64,000 bases of DNA. It comes from Leeuwenhoekiella marinoflava DSM 3653. Its GTDB lineage: Bacteria; Bacteroidota; Bacteroidia; Flavobacteriales; Flavobacteriaceae. The position numbers were made by a program, and so were the translations under genes. The DNA lies in the NCBI RefSeq assembly GCF_900129005.1, contig NZ_FQUN01000003.1:372001-436000 (forward strand), read 5' to 3'. Positions 34,185 to 43,569 of the stretch are shown here, one piece after another. Numbering within the stretch: the stretch's first letter is position 1; each line of letters starts with the position of its first letter. The notes under the pieces were generated by a model. The model made no database searches and was not told where the DNA came from. It was given only the letters and a program-made list of their open reading frames with translations.

Positions 34185-34448
34185 ATGGCTCACAAAAAAG
34201 GAGTAGGTAGTTCTAAAAACGGTAGAGAATCAGAATCGAAACGTCTAGGTGTTAAGATTTTTGGTGGTCAAGCTGCCGTTGCCGGTAATATCATTGTTAG
34301 ACAACGTGGTAACACGCATCACCCAGGTGATAATGTTTATGGTGGTAAAGATCATACCTTACATGCAAAAGTAGACGGTGTTGTTAAGTTTACTAAAAAG
34401 AAAGACAACAAGTCTTACGTATCTATAGTTCCTGCTGCAGAAGCTTAA
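34185..34448 (+). CDS. rpmA: Ribosomal protein bL27
   Basis: bL27 reaches the peptidyl-transferase centre of the 50S subunit. The 87-residue protein starts [20 protein letters not shown], so no N-terminal leader for protease removal (as found in Firmicutes) is present, and it has [26 protein letters not shown]. It follows rplU after 49 nt. Confidence 0.97.
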   Translation: MAHKKGVGSSKNGRESESKRLGVKIFGGQAAVAGNIIVRQRGNTHHPGDNVYGGKDHTLHAKVDGVVKFTKKKDNKSYVSIVPAAEA

Positions 34449-34468
34449 GATTTACGTAATAAGTATAG

Positions 34469-34507
34469 AAAAACCCATCATCTCAATTTTGAGATGATGG
34501 GTTTTTT
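34469..34507 (+). terminator. Intrinsic terminator of rplU-rpmA
   Basis: AAAACCCATCATCTCA and TGAGATGATGGGTTTT are perfect arms around a 4-nt loop, with a T-run on the plus strand. Among the strongest hairpins in the window. Confidence 0.93.
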
Positions 34508-34572
34508 GTTTAAAATTAAGTTAACATTCAGCTAATATTGGATCGGTATATTGCTCGATTAAATTGAGTTAG

Positions 34573-36153
34573 TTGAATTATTTTGGGTTGATTATTATTT
34601 TGTGTTTGATGAGTCCCTCCTTGTGGGCTCAACATGATATTGAAGAAGAATTTGAAGCGTTTAAAGATTCTGTTTTTTATACTTATAAAAACCAATTAGA
34701 CAACGCTGAGTCTAGTCGTAATGCCTCAGCAATTAGAGAGGCACATATTGACTTGGCCCGATTTTATAAGCAAACCCAGATTTATACCGAAGCTGTAAAT
34801 CACTACAACGCGGCACTTACGCAAAATGCAGATCGCAATAGTCAGGTTACAGCGACGCTTAAAAATGAATTGGCAGAGATCTACATAGTTCTTAATAATT
34901 ACAAGAAAGCAACAGATCTCTTAAATAGTAGTCTTTCATATTCAGAAAAACACGAGTATTTAAGTCTAAAAGCCAAAAGCTATCAATTACTTGGGACCTG
35001 CCGGGAAAAGCAAAAACAGCCCCAAAAAGCACTCGATTTTCAGCAGCAAAGTTTAGCAATCTATCGCAATCTTAAAGATTTAAGTGGAGAAGCTACAGTT
35101 CTTGAGAATATAGGTAGTATTTATGAAGATCTCGAGGAGTACGATAAAGCCTATGTTTATTTTGAGTCAGCCTATATCTTTTTTAAAGAGGCAGATGATG
35201 AAGCTCAGGTAAATGCGCTTAACAACCTTGCTGATATATATCGTAAAACGGGAAGGTATACAGAAGCAATTGAAAAAACAAAGGACGTTTTAGAGTTAGC
35301 GTTTAGTTATGATAATGCACATCAAATAGGAAGTGCATATAAGGATCTCGCAAAAGCCTATGCATTAGCTGAAGATTATAAACAAGCCCATCACTATGCG
35401 TTAGCGTATCAAGATATAGTTGAAAAGGAATTTTATTCCCAGAATTTCAATCAGTTAAATGCGCTGCAAACCATATTTGACACTAAAGAAAAGGAGAGTC
35501 AAATCAATTTATTAGAGGAGCGAAATAATACAGCAGAAACCAGATTAGCAGCATTGGTTATAATTCTTTTATTGTTTTTTGCTTCTGTCATTATTTTCTT
35601 TTATTTCTTAAAGCGAAAAAGACAAGCTAAGCTTGATTTGCAAGTCTATAAGCAACGTGCTTTAGAAGCCGAACTGGAAACCAAAGCTGTTCACGAGCAA
35701 AACTTGCAAAATGAAATTCAACTTAAAACAGCAACACTCTCAAAATACAGCCTTAGTCTTGCTCAAAAAAATAAGCTTATAGAAGACGTCTCAGCTTCTT
35801 TGCAAAAAATAAGTTCGCGTAAGCGTATTGATTATTACCCATCAAAACTTATCGATCTTTCTAATGAACTTGAAGTGCATTTGAAAGAGGGCGATGAGTG
35901 GTCGCAGTTTATGATTTTGTTTGAAGATATTCACCCGCACTTTTCACAAAAGTTGAATGAAAAAGCACTTCAGATACTTTCGGCTACAGAGGTTCGTTTG
36001 GCCTTACTTCTTCGGCTTAATCTTTCTTCAAAAGAAATAGCAGCTATTTTAAGAATCACACCAGATAGTGTTCGGGTTGCTCGTTATCGTTTACGTAAAA
36101 AATTACCCTTAGAAAGTCAGGATGATTTAGTTGATTTTATGCTAAAGTTATAA
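34573..36153 (+). CDS. TPR-repeat membrane regulator with C-terminal LuxR-like HTH
   Basis: The 526-residue protein has a signal-like N-terminus (FGLIIILCLMSPSLWAQ), about six periplasmic tetratricopeptide repeats (residues 40-300), a membrane helix near 330-350 (LAALVIILLLFFASVIIFFYFL), a cytoplasmic coiled coil and a C-terminal helix-turn-helix (LSATEVRLALLLRLNLSSKEIAAILRITPDSVRVARYRLRKKL). The start is TTG at 34573. It lies 163 nt upstream of the TonB receptor and phytase genes on the same strand, so it may sense a periplasmic or outer-membrane signal and control them. The target is inferred from position. Confidence 0.82.
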   Translation: MNYFGLIIILCLMSPSLWAQHDIEEEFEAFKDSVFYTYKNQLDNAESSRNASAIREAHIDLARFYKQTQIYTEAVNHYNAALTQNADRNSQVTATLKNELAEIYIVLNNYKKATDLLNSSLSYSEKHEYLSLKAKSYQLLGTCREKQKQPQKALDFQQQSLAIYRNLKDLSGEATVLENIGSIYEDLEEYDKAYVYFESAYIFFKEADDEAQVNALNNLADIYRKTGRYTEAIEKTKDVLELAFSYDNAHQIGSAYKDLAKAYALAEDYKQAHHYALAYQDIVEKEFYSQNFNQLNALQTIFDTKEKESQINLLEERNNTAETRLAALVIILLLFFASVIIFFYFLKRKRQAKLDLQVYKQRALEAELETKAVHEQNLQNEIQLKTATLSKYSLSLAQKNKLIEDVSASLQKISSRKRIDYYPSKLIDLSNELEVHLKEGDEWSQFMILFEDIHPHFSQKLNEKALQILSATEVRLALLLRLNLSSKEIAAILRITPDSVRVARYRLRKKLPLESQDDLVDFMLKL

Positions 36154-36286
36154 AAAGACTCATTTCTTTTCGAGAAGGTTACCTGTATGTAAATTTTAAG
36201 TAATTGTTGCCTTGTTGTAGCCTTTAAAATCTTCATTCTTTACAATTTGTTACGCTTAAGTTTAGCCTGTATTTAAAGGGCTCAGG

Positions 36287-36294
36287 TAAATTTG
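36287..36294 (+). promoter_or_regulatory. Putative promoter -7 box of the TonB receptor-phytase pair
   Basis: TAAATTTG matches TAnnTTTG, 22 nt before the receptor ATG. TTTAG rather than TTG is at about -33, which suits a regulated promoter. Confidence 0.45.
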
Positions 36295-36316
36295 GTGCAA
36301 ACAAAATATTAAAAAA

Positions 36317-39145
36317 ATGAAAATAATTACTAGTCTGAAGTTGCTTGTTGTAACGCTTCTTTTTACGCTAAATTATTCCGGATTATACGCTCAGGATGGT
36401 GTTATACAAGGGGTAATTGTTGATGATTATGGTATTAATGTTCCCGGTGCTGCAATTATGATTGACGACCTTAATAAAGGGGTGGTTTCTAATCAGGACG
36501 GAAAGTTTACTTTTTTAGAGGTTCCTGAAGGAGATCATACCTTAACGGTAAAGTATTTGGGGTTTGCAGATACTAAAAAAGAAGTTACTGTAACAGATGG
36601 AAAGCCGATTACAGTAGAAATGTTATTATCTTCTAAAGAAACCCAGTTAGACGATGTACAAATCGTTGGTTTTAGTACGGGTGGTCAAGCCAGAGCTTTA
36701 AATACGCAAAAGAATAATGTGAATATTACCAATGTGGTTTCTACAGACCAGATCGGTAAGTTTCCTGATGCGAATATAGGTGATGCAACAAAACGTATTC
36801 CCGGTATTACGATGCAGATGGATCAAGGTGAAGCACGTAATATTATAGTGCGTGGTTTAGCACCACAATTAAACTCAGTTACGCTAAATGGTAGCCGTAT
36901 TCCTTCTGCAGAAGGAGATAACCGTAATGTGCAGATGGACCTTATACCGTCTGATATGATTCAAACTATTGAGGTTAATAAAGCAGTGACGCCAGATATG
37001 GATGCAGATGCATTGGGTGGATCTGTAAATTTAGTCACACGTTCTACACCACAAAGTTTCAGGCTATCGGCGACAGCAGGTTCTGGTGTCAATTTTATCA
37101 CAGACAAACGTATTCTTACCGGTTCTTTTTTAGTAGGAGATCGTTCTAAAGATAAAAAGTTTGGTTGGATGGTTTCAGCATCAATTAACGATAATGACTT
37201 TGGTAGTGATAACGTAGAAGCAGAATGGGCAGATACGTTTGAATATACGAATGCTGCAGGTGAAGAGGTTGAGATGGATGTAAATCCGTATGCAAATGTT
37301 TATGAGAATCGTAAGTATTTGGTACAGCGGGTAAGACGCAGTTTTTCAGCAAATATGGATTATAATTTTGATGAGAACAATGAGATTTATTTAAAAACGA
37401 TGTACAACTGGCGTGATGATCGGGAGAATCGTTTTGCATATTCTAGCGAGATTTTAGATGCTGAAGATATCAATGAAGGAGATTTTGAAATTGTAAATGG
37501 TACTCCGTCTCGTTTTCCGGTAGAAGCAAAACGCGAAACAAAAGGGGGTATTCCCGGTGGAAGAATTCAAAACAGACGACTCGAAGATCAGCGTATGCAG
37601 AATTACAGTTTAGGCGGTAATCACCTTTTTGGAAACCTAAAATTCACTTGGATGGGTTCTTATGCTAAAGCTTCAGAAGAACGTCCTAACGAGCGCTATT
37701 TAGTTTATGCTACAGAATATGGTGTTAATAATGAAATAGCGGATATTCGTAAGCCTATTCATACTCCGGTTGCGTCAGAAGATTTTTCAGAATTTGAATT
37801 AGATGAATTAACCGAAGAGTATCAATTCACTGAAGAAAAAGACGTCAATTTCTTTGCAAATTTTGAGTTGCCTGCAGATTTCTTCAGCAATGGTGATGGT
37901 TCGGTAAAGTTTGGTATTCGTGGTCGCTTTAAGAATAAAAACAGAGCCAATACTTTCTCTGAATATTCTCCGCTTACAGGAGCTTTAGATAACTTGTCTT
38001 TAGTTAGTCAGCGTGCTTATAATGGTGATGACTTCTTAGCTGGTTCAAAATACAGGCCGGGTGTTTTTGCTTCTCCTGAATATTTAGGAGGTCTTAATCT
38101 AAATGATGCTGCAGCTTTTGAAGGTGAAGCACTACCTGATGAATATCTTGGTGATAACTTTGATGTTACTGAAAATGTATATGCCGGTTATGTCATGACT
38201 AATCAAAAGTTATCAGACAAATTGAGTGTGTTAGTAGGTCTTCGTGTTGAGAATACGCGAATAGAAAGTACGGGTAACAGCTTTGATGTTGATGACTTAG
38301 ATACCGTAACTCAAATTAATGATGAGAGTTCGTATACAAATATATTACCAGGTGTGCATTTTAAGTATAATGCATCAGATAATACCGTATTGCGTTTTGC
38401 GTGGACAAATACACTTGCCCGTCCTAACTACATAGATTTAGTACCTTACAGACAGCGAGAGGATAACGAGGTTTCAATAGGAAATCCACAATTGAATCCT
38501 ACTACATCTATGAGTTTTGATTTTATGGCAGAAAAGTATTTTAACTCAGTAGGTATTCTTTCTGGAGGTGTTTTCTATAAAGATTTAGATAGTTTTATCT
38601 ACACCAGTATTTCTGAAGAGGAAAGTACAGGGTATAGATTGTATCAACCGCTTAACGGTGATAAGGCACGTATTTTTGGAGCAGAAGTTGCTTTTCAACG
38701 TCAGCTTGATTTTCTTCCCGGTTTCTTGAAAAACTTTGGGATTTACGTCAACTACACCTACTTAAATTCTGAAGCTAAAGGTATTGCTAATGAAGATGGT
38801 GATATGCGTGGTGATCTTGCTTTACCGGGTTCTTCGCCAAATATGTTTAACGCTTCAATTTCTTATGCAGACAAATGGTTTAGCGCGAGACTTTCTAGTA
38901 ACTATGCAGATGCATACATAGATGAGTTGGGAGGTAATGCTTTTGAAGATCGTTTTTACGATGAGCAGTTTTTCTTAGACTTTAATGCAACTGTTTTCTT
39001 ATCTAGAAATCTTCAGGTGTTTGCTAATCTGAATAATATTACAAATCAACCGTTGCGTTACTATCAAGGTGCAAAAGACCGCACTATGCAAATGGAGTAT
39101 TACAGTACGCGTCTAACCTTTGGTGTTAAATATGATTTATTTTAA
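36317..39145 (+). CDS. TonB-dependent receptor (probable phytate/inositol-phosphate uptake)
   Basis: The 942-residue outer-membrane receptor has a signal peptide (to LYAQ), a CarboxypepD_reg domain (about 28-105, IQGVIVDDYGINVPGAAIMID), a plug (TDQIGKFPDANIGDATKRIPGITMQMDQGEARNI) and a barrel ending in an aromatic residue (VKYDLF). The plug motif PDANIGDATKRIPG is of the Oar-free FecA-like type. The phytase gene begins 1 nt after its stop, so the two are surely co-transcribed. Transport of phytate or its breakdown products is inferred from that. Confidence 0.9.
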   Translation: MKIITSLKLLVVTLLFTLNYSGLYAQDGVIQGVIVDDYGINVPGAAIMIDDLNKGVVSNQDGKFTFLEVPEGDHTLTVKYLGFADTKKEVTVTDGKPITVEMLLSSKETQLDDVQIVGFSTGGQARALNTQKNNVNITNVVSTDQIGKFPDANIGDATKRIPGITMQMDQGEARNIIVRGLAPQLNSVTLNGSRIPSAEGDNRNVQMDLIPSDMIQTIEVNKAVTPDMDADALGGSVNLVTRSTPQSFRLSATAGSGVNFITDKRILTGSFLVGDRSKDKKFGWMVSASINDNDFGSDNVEAEWADTFEYTNAAGEEVEMDVNPYANVYENRKYLVQRVRRSFSANMDYNFDENNEIYLKTMYNWRDDRENRFAYSSEILDAEDINEGDFEIVNGTPSRFPVEAKRETKGGIPGGRIQNRRLEDQRMQNYSLGGNHLFGNLKFTWMGSYAKASEERPNERYLVYATEYGVNNEIADIRKPIHTPVASEDFSEFELDELTEEYQFTEEKDVNFFANFELPADFFSNGDGSVKFGIRGRFKNKNRANTFSEYSPLTGALDNLSLVSQRAYNGDDFLAGSKYRPGVFASPEYLGGLNLNDAAAFEGEALPDEYLGDNFDVTENVYAGYVMTNQKLSDKLSVLVGLRVENTRIESTGNSFDVDDLDTVTQINDESSYTNILPGVHFKYNASDNTVLRFAWTNTLARPNYIDLVPYRQREDNEVSIGNPQLNPTTSMSFDFMAEKYFNSVGILSGGVFYKDLDSFIYTSISEEESTGYRLYQPLNGDKARIFGAEVAFQRQLDFLPGFLKNFGIYVNYTYLNSEAKGIANEDGDMRGDLALPGSSPNMFNASISYADKWFSARLSSNYADAYIDELGGNAFEDRFYDEQFFLDFNATVFLSRNLQVFANLNNITNQPLRYYQGAKDRTMQMEYYSTRLTFGVKYDLF

Positions 39146-39146
39146 A

Positions 39147-40169
39147 ATGAAAAATTTCAAGTATATAGCTAGTTTCAGCACAGCAATGGTTTTATTTTCT
39201 TGCGGAAGTAAAAAATCGCAATTACCGGAAATCAAACCCGATATCATTACCGAAAACGTAAAGTACGACACAGACGATCCTGCAATCTGGATTAATCCGG
39301 ATGATGCTTCAAAAAGCATTGTGTTTGGTACCGATAAAGACACAGATGGTGCTATTTATGCCTTTGATTTAGACGGAAAAATTATAGAATCTAAAACCAT
39401 AAGAGGTATCAAGCGTCCTAATAATGTGGACTTACGATATGGTTTTCCGATAACTGATTCTACACAAACCGACATTATTGCTTTTACTGAGCGTGAGCGT
39501 AAAATGTTACGCATTTATTCAGTGCCAGATATGAAGCCTTTAGACGGCGGTGGATTCCCTGTTTTTGCAGATGAAGCAAACGAGGAGTTTCAGTACCCTA
39601 TGGGAATTAGTTTGTATAAATCAGCAGTGGATGGAGCGTTTTATGCGATTGTAGGTCGTAAAACAGGTCCTTTAGAAGATTACTTGTATCAATACAAAAT
39701 CACGACTAAATCAGAAAGTTTAGTTGGTTTTGATTTGGTGCGTAAGTTTGGCGATTTCAGCGGTAAAAAAGAGATTGAAGCAATAGCTGTAGACGATGCT
39801 TTGGGTTATGTGTATTATTCTGACGAGGGTGAAAGTGTGAAAAAATATTATGCAGAACCTTCTAAAGGAAATGAGCAACTGGCTTCTTTTGGCTCAGAAG
39901 ATTTCTTAGAAGATATTGAAGGAATCGCCATTGCTGCTTTTGAAGATGGTAGCGGAATGATCATTGTTTCTGACCAGCAGCACGGTCAGTTTAATATTTA
40001 CGATCGTAAGACTAATGAGTTGGTTAGAATATTGAATCTGGCAACAACTGAAACTGATGGTTGTGAGGCAGTGACAGTATCATTAAATGACACGTTTAAA
40101 ACGGGGTTATTTGTCGCGATGAACGATGATGGTACTTTTTATTACTACGACTTAGATAAGTTGAAATAA
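39147..40169 (+). CDS. Beta-propeller phytase, lipoprotein
   Basis: BPP phytase removes phosphate from phytate with Ca2+. From the ATG at 39147 the product has 340 residues with a lipoprotein signal (SFSTAMVLFSC, Cys at position 17). The six-blade phytase motifs TDDPAIWINPDDASKSIVFGTDKD and PMGISLYKSAVDGAFYAIVGR are present, with a late EDIEGIAI and CEAVTV. A longer frame would overlap the receptor and is unlikely. It is anchored in the membrane, probably on the outer leaflet, and would feed the receptor encoded just before it. Confidence 0.92.
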   Translation: MKNFKYIASFSTAMVLFSCGSKKSQLPEIKPDIITENVKYDTDDPAIWINPDDASKSIVFGTDKDTDGAIYAFDLDGKIIESKTIRGIKRPNNVDLRYGFPITDSTQTDIIAFTERERKMLRIYSVPDMKPLDGGGFPVFADEANEEFQYPMGISLYKSAVDGAFYAIVGRKTGPLEDYLYQYKITTKSESLVGFDLVRKFGDFSGKKEIEAIAVDDALGYVYYSDEGESVKKYYAEPSKGNEQLASFGSEDFLEDIEGIAIAAFEDGSGMIIVSDQQHGQFNIYDRKTNELVRILNLATTETDGCEAVTVSLNDTFKTGLFVAMNDDGTFYYYDLDKLK

Positions 40170-40187
40170 ATCAAAAAGGAGTAGAAT

Positions 40188-40222
40188 TAAAAATCCCACC
40201 AGATTACTGGCGGGATTTTTTT
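40188..40222. terminator. Bidirectional terminator between phytase and the TM2 gene
   Basis: AAATCCCACCAG (40191-40202), loop ATTA, CTGGCGGGATTT (40207-40218), one A-C mismatch, with T-run on the plus strand and A-run that gives T on the minus strand. Confidence 0.85.
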
Positions 40223-40240
40223 ATTTAATAGGATTGAAGA

Positions 40241-40579
40241 TTACAATCCAGGATAGGTTCCGGTGATAATCTCAATACCATCAATAACCCAACCTACAAT
40301 AAAGAATCCTGCAGTTAGAATAAAAATAACATTCCATAAAATAGGACTTCCTAGATACCATCTGTGGGCAGCAAAGGCTCCTAAAAATAACCAAAGCAAA
40401 ATCGCTACAGTTTGACGATCTGCAGCAACAGCAGCAGGAGAAACAAGTTCGTTTGAAACTTCAGAAGCTGCATTTACTTCGATTGTTGTTTTTGCAACAC
40501 GCTCTACAGGAAATCCTGCAAAAGTTGTTGTTGAAATCATTAGCAGAAGTGCCAGTGAAAAGATAATTTTGAAATTCAT
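40241..40579 (-). CDS. TM2 domain-containing protein
   Basis: The 112-residue protein has a signal peptide (MNFKIIFSLALLLMISTTTFA) and a C-terminal TM2 domain: two helices with the signature GAFAAHRWYLGS between them (about 65-105). Function unknown. It is divergent from the next gene by 41 nt. Confidence 0.85.
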   Translation of the reverse strand: MNFKIIFSLALLLMISTTTFAGFPVERVAKTTIEVNAASEVSNELVSPAAVAADRQTVAILLWLFLGAFAAHRWYLGSPILWNVIFILTAGFFIVGWVIDGIEIITGTYPGL

Positions 40580-40620
40580 AAGATCTAAGGTTAATTAAAT
40601 TACCCAAAAAGTACGCTATT

Positions 40621-41502
40621 TTGAGAAACTTCTATTCCCGAGTAATCCTGTTTTTGATATGTTTAACGTTTACTACAACATTACAAGCGCAGGAGTTTGA
40701 ATTCTTTGGCGTTATTAAATTGAACGATACTTCGTTTATTAGTTATAAGGTTTTATTTGACCGGGTCAATGATTCTATTCAAGGATATTCACTAACCGAT
40801 TTTGCAGGCAAACACGAGACTAAATCTAACATTAGAGGTTTTTATAATGAAGACGAAAAGCTGCTGAGTTTTAATGAATATGACATTGTTTATACGAAAT
40901 CTCCTGTTGTTCAGAAAGATTTTTGCTTTGTGAATTTTGAAGGAAAAGTGCGCAATCTAGATAAAATAAAAGCTTTTAGTGGTGATTTTAAAGGACTTTA
41001 CGCAGATGGTTCTTCCTGCCTTGACGGCATGATAATTGTAAACTCTGGAGAGCAGGTAAAAAAGCGTGTTGAGAAAATAGACAAAGTAATTCAGCGTTCT
41101 AAGAAGTTTTCAGATTCAATAAAAAAGAATATTAAAGTAGCACGTGTTTTAGACACGCTTACCCGAAATATCATCGCTAAAGGCGAAAATCTCAATATTT
41201 TCACCAGAGATCAAAAGATTAAACTTTCAATATATGATGCCGGTAAAGTAGATGGAGATATCATCAACCTGTATGTAGATGACAAACCGGTATTGGAAAA
41301 TTATACGGTTCTTCACGAGAAAAAATATCTGGAATTCAAGCTGGAAAAGGAACAAACTAAAATTAGAATTGAGGCTGTAAGTGAAGGAACATCAGCGCCT
41401 AACACGGTTCGTCTGGAAGTAGAAGATAGCCGTAATTTTGTCCGTACCATTACCAATCTAAAAGAAGGGGAGGAAGCGCAAATGACTATTGTAAAAAAAT
41501 AA
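40621..41502 (+). CDS. Secreted protein of unknown function
   Basis: I do not recognise a family. The 293-residue protein has a signal peptide (to TLQAQ), an N-terminal beta-rich part (EFFGVIKLNDTSFISYKVLF), a central coiled/Lys-rich stretch (VKKRVEKIDKVIQRSKKFSD) and a C-terminal beta domain (LSIYDAGKVDGDIINLYVDDKPVLENYTV). That last pattern, VDGDxVxLYVDxKxxLxxYTL, occurs in Bacteroidota surface proteins of unknown use. The start is TTG at 40621, directly at the gap to the TM2 gene. It is followed by two hairpins and convergent with ahcY. Confidence 0.75.
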   Translation: MRNFYSRVILFLICLTFTTTLQAQEFEFFGVIKLNDTSFISYKVLFDRVNDSIQGYSLTDFAGKHETKSNIRGFYNEDEKLLSFNEYDIVYTKSPVVQKDFCFVNFEGKVRNLDKIKAFSGDFKGLYADGSSCLDGMIIVNSGEQVKKRVEKIDKVIQRSKKFSDSIKKNIKVARVLDTLTRNIIAKGENLNIFTRDQKIKLSIYDAGKVDGDIINLYVDDKPVLENYTVLHEKKYLEFKLEKEQTKIRIEAVSEGTSAPNTVRLEVEDSRNFVRTITNLKEGEEAQMTIVKK

Positions 41503-41523
41503 CCCCCACATTGCTGTGAGGGT
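41502..41523 (+). terminator. Hairpin at the end of the secreted-protein gene
   Basis: ACCCCCACA (41502-41510), loop TTGC, TGTGAGGGT (41515-41523) with one C-A mismatch; only a weak T-tract follows. Confidence 0.5.
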
Positions 41524-41525
41524 AT

Positions 41526-41556
41526 TATATAAAATTTTTTTCTGAAATTTTATATA
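41526..41556. terminator. AT-rich hairpin between the secreted-protein gene and ahcY
   Basis: TATATAAAATTT (41526-41537) and AAATTTTATATA (41545-41556) are perfect 12-bp arms, 5 nt beyond the ahcY stop on the minus strand. Likely terminator for both genes. Confidence 0.6.
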
Positions 41557-41561
41557 TAGAA

Positions 41562-42878
41562 CTAATATCTGTAATACTCCGGCTTGTAAGGTCCTTCAAC
41601 CGTTACACCGATATATTCAGCTTGCTCTTCGTTAAGCTTAGTCAATTCAACACCTATTTTCTCTAAGTGCAAAGCAGCAACTTTTTCATCTAAATGCTTC
41701 GGAAGCATATACACTTCATTTTTATAGTTGTCGCTGTTTTTCCACAATTCGATTTGTGCTAGAGTTTGGTTTGTAAACGAGTTACTCATTACAAAACTTG
41801 GGTGACCTGTTGCACAACCTAAGTTTACCAGACGACCTTCAGCAAGAAGAATGATGTCTTTACCATCAATAGTATATTTATCAACCTGTGGCTTGATTTC
41901 ATCTTTAGTATCTCCGTAATTTTCATTCAACCATCCTACTTGTATCTCGTTGTCAAAATGGCCTATGTTACATACGATGGTCTTATCTTTCATCGCTTTA
42001 AAATGCTCAGCACGTACGATATCTTTGTTTCCGGTTGTTGTGATTACGATGTCTGCAGTTTTTACAACAGTTTCCAGGCGCTTTACTTCAAAACCATCCA
42101 TTGCAGCTTGTAACGCACAAATAGGGTCAATTTCAGTAACTGTAACGATAGAACCTGCACCTTTAAAAGAAGCAGCGGTACCTTTACCTACATCACCATA
42201 ACCACAAACCACTACGCGTTTACCGGCAAGCATCACATCTGTAGCACGACGAATCGCATCTACAGCACTCTCACGGCAACCAAATTTATTGTCAAACTTA
42301 GATTTAGTTACACTATCATTTACATTGATCGCAGGCATAGGTAAGGTTCCTTTGTTCATACGCTCGTATAAGCGGTGAACTCCGGTAGTTGTTTCTTCAG
42401 AAAGACCTTTGATTGCAGCAGCAAGTTCTGGGTAATCATCAAGAACCATATTGGTTAAATCACCACCGTCATCAAGAATCATATTTAACGGCTCGCGCTC
42501 TTCACCAAAAAATAAGGTTTGCTCAATACACCAGTTAAATTCTTCTTCATTCATTCCTTTCCAGGCATAAACGGGAATTCCGGCAGCAGCGATTGCAGCA
42601 GCAGCATGATCTTGAGTAGAGAAAATATTACAAGAACTCCAGGTAACATCTGCACCAAGAGCAACTAGTGTTTCAATTAAAACAGCAGTTTGTATGGTCA
42701 TATGCAGACATCCTGCTATACGAGCTCCTTTTAAAGGTTGCTCAGCACCATATTCTTCTCTTAAAGCCATAAGGCCCGGCATCTCTGCTTCAGCTAATTC
42801 TATTTCTTTTCTACCCCAAGCAGCCAAAGAAATATCTCTGACTTTATAAGGAACATATTGCACGGTTTTCGTTGACAT
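41562..42878 (-). CDS. ahcY: Adenosylhomocysteinase
   Basis: AhcY splits S-adenosylhomocysteine into adenosine and homocysteine. The 438-residue protein has the NAD motif GYGDVGKG ([17 protein letters not shown]), the substrate part [36 protein letters not shown], and the conserved C-terminal KPEYYRY. Normal length for bacteria. It stands alone on its strand, divergent from the PPTase operon. Confidence 0.97.
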   Translation of the reverse strand: MSTKTVQYVPYKVRDISLAAWGRKEIELAEAEMPGLMALREEYGAEQPLKGARIAGCLHMTIQTAVLIETLVALGADVTWSSCNIFSTQDHAAAAIAAAGIPVYAWKGMNEEEFNWCIEQTLFFGEEREPLNMILDDGGDLTNMVLDDYPELAAAIKGLSEETTTGVHRLYERMNKGTLPMPAINVNDSVTKSKFDNKFGCRESAVDAIRRATDVMLAGKRVVVCGYGDVGKGTAASFKGAGSIVTVTEIDPICALQAAMDGFEVKRLETVVKTADIVITTTGNKDIVRAEHFKAMKDKTIVCNIGHFDNEIQVGWLNENYGDTKDEIKPQVDKYTIDGKDIILLAEGRLVNLGCATGHPSFVMSNSFTNQTLAQIELWKNSDNYKNEVYMLPKHLDEKVAALHLEKIGVELTKLNEEQAEYIGVTVEGPYKPEYYRY

Positions 42879-42907
42879 AATCTTATATTTACAATTCTTA
42901 TTTTTTG

Positions 42908-42915
42908 CAAAAATA
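42908..42915 (-). promoter_or_regulatory. Promoter -7 box of ahcY
   Basis: TATTTTTG on the minus strand, about 30 nt before the ahcY ATG, matches TAnnTTTG. Confidence 0.5.
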
Positions 42916-42935
42916 CGTAATATCCACTAGTTAAC

Positions 42936-43568
42936 GTGCCACTTTTCAAAACTATAACGCCTAATGCAACCACTCAGGTTTACATCTGGAAAGTGGAAGA
43001 ACCTCTTGAGGAGCTGTCTCAAAATGTGAACTTAACACCGCATTGTAAAGCGCGTTTTGAGAGTATGAAGTCTGAACTGCACAGACGTGGATTTTTAAGT
43101 ATTAGACACCTGTTACATGCTGCCGGTTATACTGATCCTGATTTGTATTATACCGAAAACGGAAAACCGCACTTGCATGACGGTAAGCATATCTCGATTA
43201 CGCATTCTTATAATTTCACCGCAATCATTGTGAGTGATGCTATTGAGGTGGGTATAGATATCGAAATGCAACGCGATAAAATCTTACGAATTGCATCCCG
43301 TTTTACTCCGCTAAAAGAATACCGTACTTTGGCTAATGACGATGCTGTTATTAGAAAACTTACGATAGTTTGGGGTGCTAAAGAATCGCTTTACAAGATT
43401 TATGGAGTTAAAGGGCTTAGCTTTTTGCAACATATTAATGTGACTGATTTTGACTTTGACGATCAGAAAACTGATGCGGTTATCAATTACCACGGCAACC
43501 AAAGCAAATATGATATTGATTTTCTGGAGTTTGAAGGGTTTACCTGTGTTTACGCCTTAGCGCTTTGA
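42936..43568 (+). CDS. 4'-phosphopantetheinyl transferase superfamily protein
   Basis: The enzyme attaches the CoA arm to carrier proteins. The 210-residue protein has the Mg-binding motif VGIDIEMQ and WGAKESLYK of the Sfp/AcpT type. The start is GTG at 42936. It heads the operon with GGGP synthase, pnuC and others; the next gene begins 1 nt after its stop. AcpS is not in the window, so the main target (fatty-acid ACP or a secondary carrier) is open. Confidence 0.85.
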   Translation: MPLFKTITPNATTQVYIWKVEEPLEELSQNVNLTPHCKARFESMKSELHRRGFLSIRHLLHAAGYTDPDLYYTENGKPHLHDGKHISITHSYNFTAIIVSDAIEVGIDIEMQRDKILRIASRFTPLKEYRTLANDDAVIRKLTIVWGAKESLYKIYGVKGLSFLQHINVTDFDFDDQKTDAVINYHGNQSKYDIDFLEFEGFTCVYALAL

Positions 43569-43569
43569 T

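Noticed and set aside
39120-39146. Longer phytase frame overlapping the TonB receptor
   Set aside because: The lipoprotein signal starts at ATG 39147, and the longer form would place charged residues before it.
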